A stretch of 64,000 nt of DNA from DASQHW01 sp963837155 (lineage in GTDB: Bacteria > Actinomycetota > Acidimicrobiia > IMCC26256 > PALSA-610): positions 2,852,001-2,916,000 of the forward strand of contig CAWIMB010000002.1 of the NCBI GenBank assembly GCA_963837155.1, in the 5' to 3' direction. Both the position numbers and the translations under genes were made by a program. Every line of letters begins with the position of its first letter. Within the stretch, counting starts at the first letter, position 1. Below the pieces are notes generated by a model, which ran no database searches, was not told where the DNA came from, and was given only the letters and a program-made list of their open reading frames with translations. Below, one piece after another: positions 60,243 to 64,000 of the stretch.

Positions 60243-62822
60243 ATGATGGCGCATACGGCTGAAATCAACGAGGCCGAGATCGCCTCTCTCACGGCAGCCC
60301 TTCCGGCCTATGAGATCGACAGTGAGCTCGGCCGAGGTGCGCACGGAATCGTCCTCGCTGCCCGTCACCGGCAGCTGAGGCGACCAGTGGCGATCAAGAA
60401 GTTGCGGGCGCGTGGCGCGGATCCCGCAGTGCGGTCACGTTTTCTTGCCGAAGCGCGCATGCTCGCGGCCCTCGATCATCCGCACATCGTCGACCTCTAC
60501 GACTTCGTCGACTACGAGGGCGTTTGCCTGCTCGTGATGGAACGCCTGACCGGCGGAACGGTTTGGAGCCGTTTCCAGGCCGGAGGCCTCGCGCCCGACG
60601 TCTCGTGCGCAATCCTGCTCGCGGTCTGCGCGGGGCTTCATCACGCACACGAGCGTGGCGTGCTGCATCGCGACGTGAAGGCCGAGAATCTGATGTTCTC
60701 TGGCGACGGCACGCTCAAGGTCACGGATCTCGGCATCGCGAAGGTTGTCGGCGGCGCGTCGACGCACGCGTCTCGCGTTGACGAAGTCGTCGGAACGCCC
60801 GCCTACATCGCGCCTGAGCAGGTTCGCAGAGGCAATCTGACGCCGGCGACGGACGTCTATCAGGCCGGGACGCTGCTCTTCGAGCTCCTCGCCGGCCGGC
60901 TCCCGTTCCAAACCGACTGCGACCTCGCGACGCTCCTGTACCGGCACACGCACGAGGCACCACCCGCGTTGCTGGAAGTCGCGCATCAAGTGCCGGCGCA
61001 GCTCGCGGCGGTGGTCGATCGGGCGATCACCACGTCATCGGCGGATCGTTACCAGACCGCGGAGGAGTTCGGGGTGGCGATCGCGACGTCCGCGGCGTCG
61101 ACGTGGGGCCGTGGTTGGTTGGCGCGAACGCATGTCCCCCTCTCGGAGGGCGGCCCGATTCTTGCTGCTGCGCTCCGTGACCCGGTGCCGTCGAGCACGT
61201 CGAACGTGCTGACAGTTCTCACATCGGCGCGGACGAGCCCTGGTCTCCATGAACCGGTTGCGGGCGAGTTCCTGCCGGTGCAAGTCGTGCATCCCGAGCT
61301 GCGCGACGGCGGTCGCAGCGAGGGGCGTCACGGTGAAAGTCAGGGCCGACATGTTCCTGCTTCACCGACCATGGCCACGCCCGCGGAGGTCACCTCAGCG
61401 GCCAGTGTGGAAACGCCATCTCAACCTGCGAACGAACCGTCGCTCACTGCTGCTCCGGACGTGCCTCGTTCGCGCGCCCGCCGTGCGTCCGGCCGTTCGC
61501 GGCGCGTCGTCGTACCGATCGCGGCGGCGGTCGCCTTGCTGGTGACCTTCGCCGCGCTGGCGATGTTCGACTCCGGGAAGCGGGCGCCACGTCAGGCGAC
61601 GCTCGCGACCCGTGACGCGTCACCGAAGCTCGCATCGACGGCTTGGCGCGTGTTGCCTCCCGCGCCGACGGCGCGGGAACGCATGGCCGCGACCGAGTGG
61701 AATGGGCTGGCGTGGCTGTTCGGTGGGCTCACCGATGCTGGACCGACGACCAAGGTCGAGGGCTACGACCCGGCGATCTCCACGTGGGTGTCGGGCCCCG
61801 ACCTCCCGCTGGCACTCCATGATGCGATGGCCGTGCTGTACCGGCGTGAGGTCGTCGTGATCGGTGGCGCGGTGTCCAACGGCGAGGCGTCGGATGCAAC
61901 GGCGTCGAACCGGGTCTTCGCCTTGCGCAACGGCACGTGGGTGGAGTTGCCGCCGCTGTTGCACGCGCGCGCCGCCGCTGCCGCGGCAGCGGTCGGCGAC
62001 AAGATCGTGGTGACCGGTGGTCAGGCGAATCACCAGTTGGTCGCGCAGACCGAGGTGTTCGACGGAACCCGTTGGACGGACGTCGCGCCCATGCCGACGT
62101 TGCGTGATCATCTCGCCGACGCGTCAGACAATCGGTACTTCTACGCGGTTGGCGGGCGGGCGTCGTCGGACAAGGACGTTCGTGCGGTCGAGCGCTACGA
62201 CCCGCTCGCCGACACGTGGGCGCAGCTTCCGGCGTTGCCGACGCCGCGACAGGGTCTAGGGGCGGCGATCGTCAGGAACCGGTTGGTCGCCGTCGGCGGT
62301 GAGGGCCGGACCAGGGCACTCAACACGGTTGAAGCACTGGATCTGGGCTCGAGGAAGTGGTCGACGCTGCCACCGATGGGAACACCCCGCCGCGGGCTCG
62401 CTGTCGTCGCGGCCGGTACGGACCTCCTCGCAATCGGCGGCGGGAGCGCAGCCGGCCCGCGCGAATCTCTCAACACCAACGAAGCGCTTGACATGTCGGC
62501 GTACCCCATCACCACGGCGCCGACATCGCGGCCTTCGCCGACCACATCTCAGTCAGTGGCGCCGACGGTGCCGCCTGCGTCGATTTGTGTCCACGGCGTC
62601 GCGCGAGAGGGCAACGGATGCGGCGAGCGCGCTCCTCGCGCAGCGATTGCGACGAACCCCACGACCGCGAGCACGATCCCACCCACGACTCCTGCAACGG
62701 TGTCACCGACGACCAAGCCGACACCGACGACCACGCCGACACCGACGACCAAGCCGACACCGACGACCAAGCCGTCGCCGACAACCACGACCCCCGGGTC
62801 GACCGTCGACCCGGAGTGGTAA
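60243..62822 (+). CDS. Transmembrane Ser/Thr protein kinase with extracellular Kelch-type propeller
   Basis: 859 residues. Kinase domain near 23-290: glycine loop ELGRGAHG, Lys52 in VAIKK, HRDVKAEN (Asp144), DLG at 162-164, APE at 190-192. Proline/Ala linker, one membrane helix at about 422-442 (VVVPIAAAVALLVTFAALA), then outside Kelch-like blades (WRVLPPAPTARERMAATEWNG, GYDPAISTWVSGPDLP, VVVIGGAVSNGEASD, ERYDPLADTWAQLPALPTPRQGLGAAI) up to about residue 750, a cysteine-bearing segment and a Thr/Pro-rich tail. Actinobacterial PknB/PknF-type kinases phosphorylate FHA proteins; here two FHA proteins lie on each side. Start ATG 60243 or 60246 with GAGGG upstream. Confidence 0.9.
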   Translation: MMAHTAEINEAEIASLTAALPAYEIDSELGRGAHGIVLAARHRQLRRPVAIKKLRARGADPAVRSRFLAEARMLAALDHPHIVDLYDFVDYEGVCLLVMERLTGGTVWSRFQAGGLAPDVSCAILLAVCAGLHHAHERGVLHRDVKAENLMFSGDGTLKVTDLGIAKVVGGASTHASRVDEVVGTPAYIAPEQVRRGNLTPATDVYQAGTLLFELLAGRLPFQTDCDLATLLYRHTHEAPPALLEVAHQVPAQLAAVVDRAITTSSADRYQTAEEFGVAIATSAASTWGRGWLARTHVPLSEGGPILAAALRDPVPSSTSNVLTVLTSARTSPGLHEPVAGEFLPVQVVHPELRDGGRSEGRHGESQGRHVPASPTMATPAEVTSAASVETPSQPANEPSLTAAPDVPRSRARRASGRSRRVVVPIAAAVALLVTFAALAMFDSGKRAPRQATLATRDASPKLASTAWRVLPPAPTARERMAATEWNGLAWLFGGLTDAGPTTKVEGYDPAISTWVSGPDLPLALHDAMAVLYRREVVVIGGAVSNGEASDATASNRVFALRNGTWVELPPLLHARAAAAAAAVGDKIVVTGGQANHQLVAQTEVFDGTRWTDVAPMPTLRDHLADASDNRYFYAVGGRASSDKDVRAVERYDPLADTWAQLPALPTPRQGLGAAIVRNRLVAVGGEGRTRALNTVEALDLGSRKWSTLPPMGTPRRGLAVVAAGTDLLAIGGGSAAGPRESLNTNEALDMSAYPITTAPTSRPSPTTSQSVAPTVPPASICVHGVAREGNGCGERAPRAAIATNPTTASTIPPTTPATVSPTTKPTPTTTPTPTTKPTPTTKPSPTTTTPGSTVDPEW
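62700..62790 (+). repeat. 18-bp coding repeat in kinase tail
   Basis: GACGACCAAGCCGACACC units encode TTKPTP repeated; codes for the Thr/Pro-rich end of the kinase. Could be a flexible cell-wall spacer and a length-variable site. Confidence 0.6.
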
Positions 62823-62859
62823 GCGCGGTCCCAAGGCAGCGCGTTCTTCGACCGGTGGC

Positions 62860-62884
62860 TGTAACCGCAGGCGGCCTGCTCCAC
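62860..62884 (+). promoter_or_regulatory. ECF-type promoter of third peptide gene
   Basis: TGTAAC 62860-62865, 13 bases, CTCCAC 62879-62884, then ACAAGGGGG, TGTCAG and CGCACAAC shared with the other two. Starts 47 bases before the ATG, against 89 in copy 1. Confidence 0.65.
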
Positions 62885-62931
62885 ACAAGGGGGATGTCAG
62901 CCGCACAACCTCATCAACCAAGGAGCAAAAA

Positions 62932-63084
62932 ATGTACCCCAACCCGTGGCTCGGTCCGCTCGGTATCTCGCTCGACATCCACCCCGTCACCGTGACCAAG
63001 GTTGCCGTCGTGACGAATGTGCAGAACGCCATTGCGCTCGGCGGCTTCGCACTGAACTCCGCGGCGTCGTCCGTCAAGCAGTAA
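62932..63084 (+). CDS. 50-residue peptide precursor-like protein, diverged paralogue
   Basis: MYPNPWLGPLGISLDIHPVT, then VTKVAVVTNVQNAIALGGFA and LNSAASSVKQ. Same length as the tandem copies, with SLDIHPVTVTKVA, TN, Q-A, GG-A and NSA conserved; the first 12 residues differ but keep aromatic and Gly/Pro. RBS AAGGAGC six bases before ATG. No signal peptide. The conserved middle and variable front suggest a shared recognition part with a variable functional part. Confidence 0.75.
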   Translation: MYPNPWLGPLGISLDIHPVTVTKVAVVTNVQNAIALGGFALNSAASSVKQ

Positions 63085-63109
63085 GTGTCCACCTGCTTGG
63101 GCACTCAGT

Positions 63110-63153
63110 CGACGATCGCTCGCTGTCCTCTCGAAGGCGGCGGGCGATTGTCG
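63110..63153 (+). terminator. Terminator hairpin after third peptide gene
   Basis: CGACGATCGCTCGC pairs with GCGGGCGATTGTCG with G-T changes, then TTTG. Compensating changes relative to the copy at 59564 support selection for the stem. Confidence 0.7.
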
Positions 63154-63181
63154 TTTGAAATCTGAAGAGAGCGAGGAACCG

Positions 63182-63430
63182 ATGTACCAGTCTGGATCGA
63201 ACGTCAGCATCGTGAGCAGCGTGGCCAGTGGCTCCGCAGAAGTGCAAGTCTCAGGAACCGCGGCACCGGGAGCGAACGTCACCGTCAACGGAGAACGCAT
63301 CGCGGTCGGCGCCGACGGAACCTGGTCGGTAAGGCTGCGCGGCGGCGCGGGGCCAAAGGTGGTCAACGTCGTGGCGGTGAGCGCAGATGGCTCGAGCCGA
63401 TCATCTTCGTCGGTCACGGTGAGCGGGTAG
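63182..63430 (+). CDS. Small Ig-like (Big_6-type) domain protein
   Basis: 82 residues. Beta-sandwich pattern: VSGTAAPGANVTVNGERI, VGADGTWSVRLRGGAGP, VVNVVAVSADGSSRSSSSVTVSG, as in bacterial Ig-like domains found in surface proteins. GAGG six bases before ATG; the frame starts earlier at 63155 (TTG) without RBS. No signal peptide seen, so if exported it would need another route, maybe the cluster exporter. Lies between the third peptide and the FHA gene. Confidence 0.7.
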   Translation: MYQSGSNVSIVSSVASGSAEVQVSGTAAPGANVTVNGERIAVGADGTWSVRLRGGAGPKVVNVVAVSADGSSRSSSSVTVSG

Positions 63431-63474
63431 CTGCTCTCCTCTGTCACCGACGCTTCGCTAAGGTACGCGCACGT

Positions 63475-64000
63475 TTGGAGAGCCGCCCGCAACACTCGTC
63501 GCCAATCCCGGATCTGCCGATGAGCGAGAGGTTGCGATCTCCGACCGCCTGTTCGTCGGGCGCGAGTGCGCCGGCGTCGACGAGACGCATCGGCTTCTCG
63601 TCGGAGATCCAAGCGCGTCGCGGAACCATCTCGAAATCCGAATCGATAGTGAGCAAGGCGTCGCGTACGTCATCGATATGAGCACGAACGGCACCCGACT
63701 GAACGGTGTCCGTATCGAGCGCGGCGTACCGATCATGCTCGAGGCCGGAGACGTGATCACCGTCGGCGTCGTTCGCCTCGAGTTCCGATCGGAGTCGTTG
63801 CGCAAACGCGACCGACGCGAACTTGCGCGAGACGACGGCGCTCGTGACGAACGCCGAATTCGTGATGGTGGTCGGAGACATCGTCGGCTTCTCTACCAGT
63901 AGTCACGGAACGCCGAATCGCCTCGTGATGCAGAGTCTCGAAACGCTGCTACGCGAGTTCCGGGGTGCTTCTGAGCAGCCACAAAGGCATGCTGAGCAAC
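63475..64000 (+). CDS. FHA - class III nucleotidyl cyclase-like protein, partial, frameshifted
   Basis: TTG 63475 opens MESR; a shift near 63490 leads to ATLVANPGSADEREVAISDRLFVGREC, then the FHA core RNHLEIRIDSEQGVAYVIDMSTNGTRLNGVRI, MLEAGDVITVGVVRLEFRS. A second shift near 63826-63831 opens ETTALVTNAEFVMVVGDIVGFSTSSHGTPNRLVMQSLETLLREF, the metal-Asp start of class III adenylate/guanylate cyclases. Cut off by the window end. Would make cyclic nucleotide for the binding domain of the exporter, by inference. Confidence 0.65.

Noticed and set aside
59382..63084. Reading the 50-residue peptides as Sec-exported or double-glycine (C39) bacteriocins
   Set aside because: No signal peptide; GG at 37-38 is near the C-terminus, no C39 domain on the exporter, and no cysteines for lanthionine.
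1..64000. CRISPR arrays, tRNA, rRNA, transposases, integrases
   Set aside because: None seen on either strand; the direct repeats found are too few or too long for CRISPR.
53503..64000. Classical RiPP enzymes such as LanM, YcaO or radical SAM proteins in the peptide cluster
   Set aside because: No such family visible between 53.5 and 64 kb, so modification of the peptides is not claimed.

Overview
The window is a GC-rich actinobacterial chromosome segment. It carries many F420-type LLM oxidoreductases, thiolase/DUF35, acyl-CoA dehydrogenase, enoyl-CoA hydratase and CoA-ligase genes, metal-dependent amidohydrolases, ECF sigma factors and TAP-like hydrolases. That mix, with short overlaps (ATGA/GTGA) between neighbouring genes, suggests a soil or aquatic Acidimicrobiia-like lineage; this is inference, as there is no rRNA gene in the window. 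I saw no tRNA, rRNA, CRISPR array or transposase. At least 19 places show a single-base shift splitting an otherwise intact protein family, often in a C or G run. The simplest explanation is residual sequencing error in an uncultured or long-read assembly, so these genes are annotated as whole genes with the shift position noted.

Layout. 0-8.4 kb: secreted protein, aldehyde dehydrogenase, Ppx/GppA-HD phosphatase, TetR regulator, DUF35-thiolase pair, and an ECF sigma factor with a coupled membrane beta-propeller protein. 8.4-14.3 kb: DUF4037 protein, then an overlapping run of three amidohydrolases and a methyltransferase. 14.3-16 kb: two paralogous single-pass membrane proteins. 16-19.7 kb: CoA ligase and two acyl-CoA dehydrogenases. 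19.7-27 kb: TAP-like lipoprotein hydrolase, GNAT, SDR, Tim44-like protein, and a glutamine synthetase-like/class I amidotransferase pair resembling polyamine or GABA nitrogen catabolism. 27-37.8 kb: a second, large acyl-CoA catabolic region (two CoA ligases, SDR, three enoyl-CoA hydratases, acyl-CoA dehydrogenase, MaoC-like hydratase). 37.8-53 kb: GT87-like membrane enzyme, sulfatase, SufR-like regulator divergent from a Rieske protein, LLM and aldehyde dehydrogenase genes, ECF sigma/VOC pair, thioesterase and a GH15 glucan hydrolase.

The most unusual part is 53.1-64.0 kb. It holds an ECF sigma factor; an FHA - protease-like - ABC exporter - cyclic-nucleotide-binding-like protein; a GAF protein; a cytoplasmic subtilase; two identical 50-residue peptide genes in a 412-bp tandem duplication; a transmembrane Ser/Thr kinase with an outside Kelch-type propeller; a third, diverged 50-residue peptide gene; a small Ig-like protein; and an FHA-nucleotidyl-cyclase-like gene cut by the window edge. 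All three peptide genes share a promoter-like element (TGTAAC, 13 bases, CTCCACACAAGGGGG) and a 3-prime hairpin. A reasonable model is a peptide maturation and export system under ECF, phosphorylation (kinase and FHA) and cyclic nucleotide (cyclase and binding domain) control. I do not recognise it as a described system; export of the peptides and their cleavage by the subtilase are inferences from neighbourhood.
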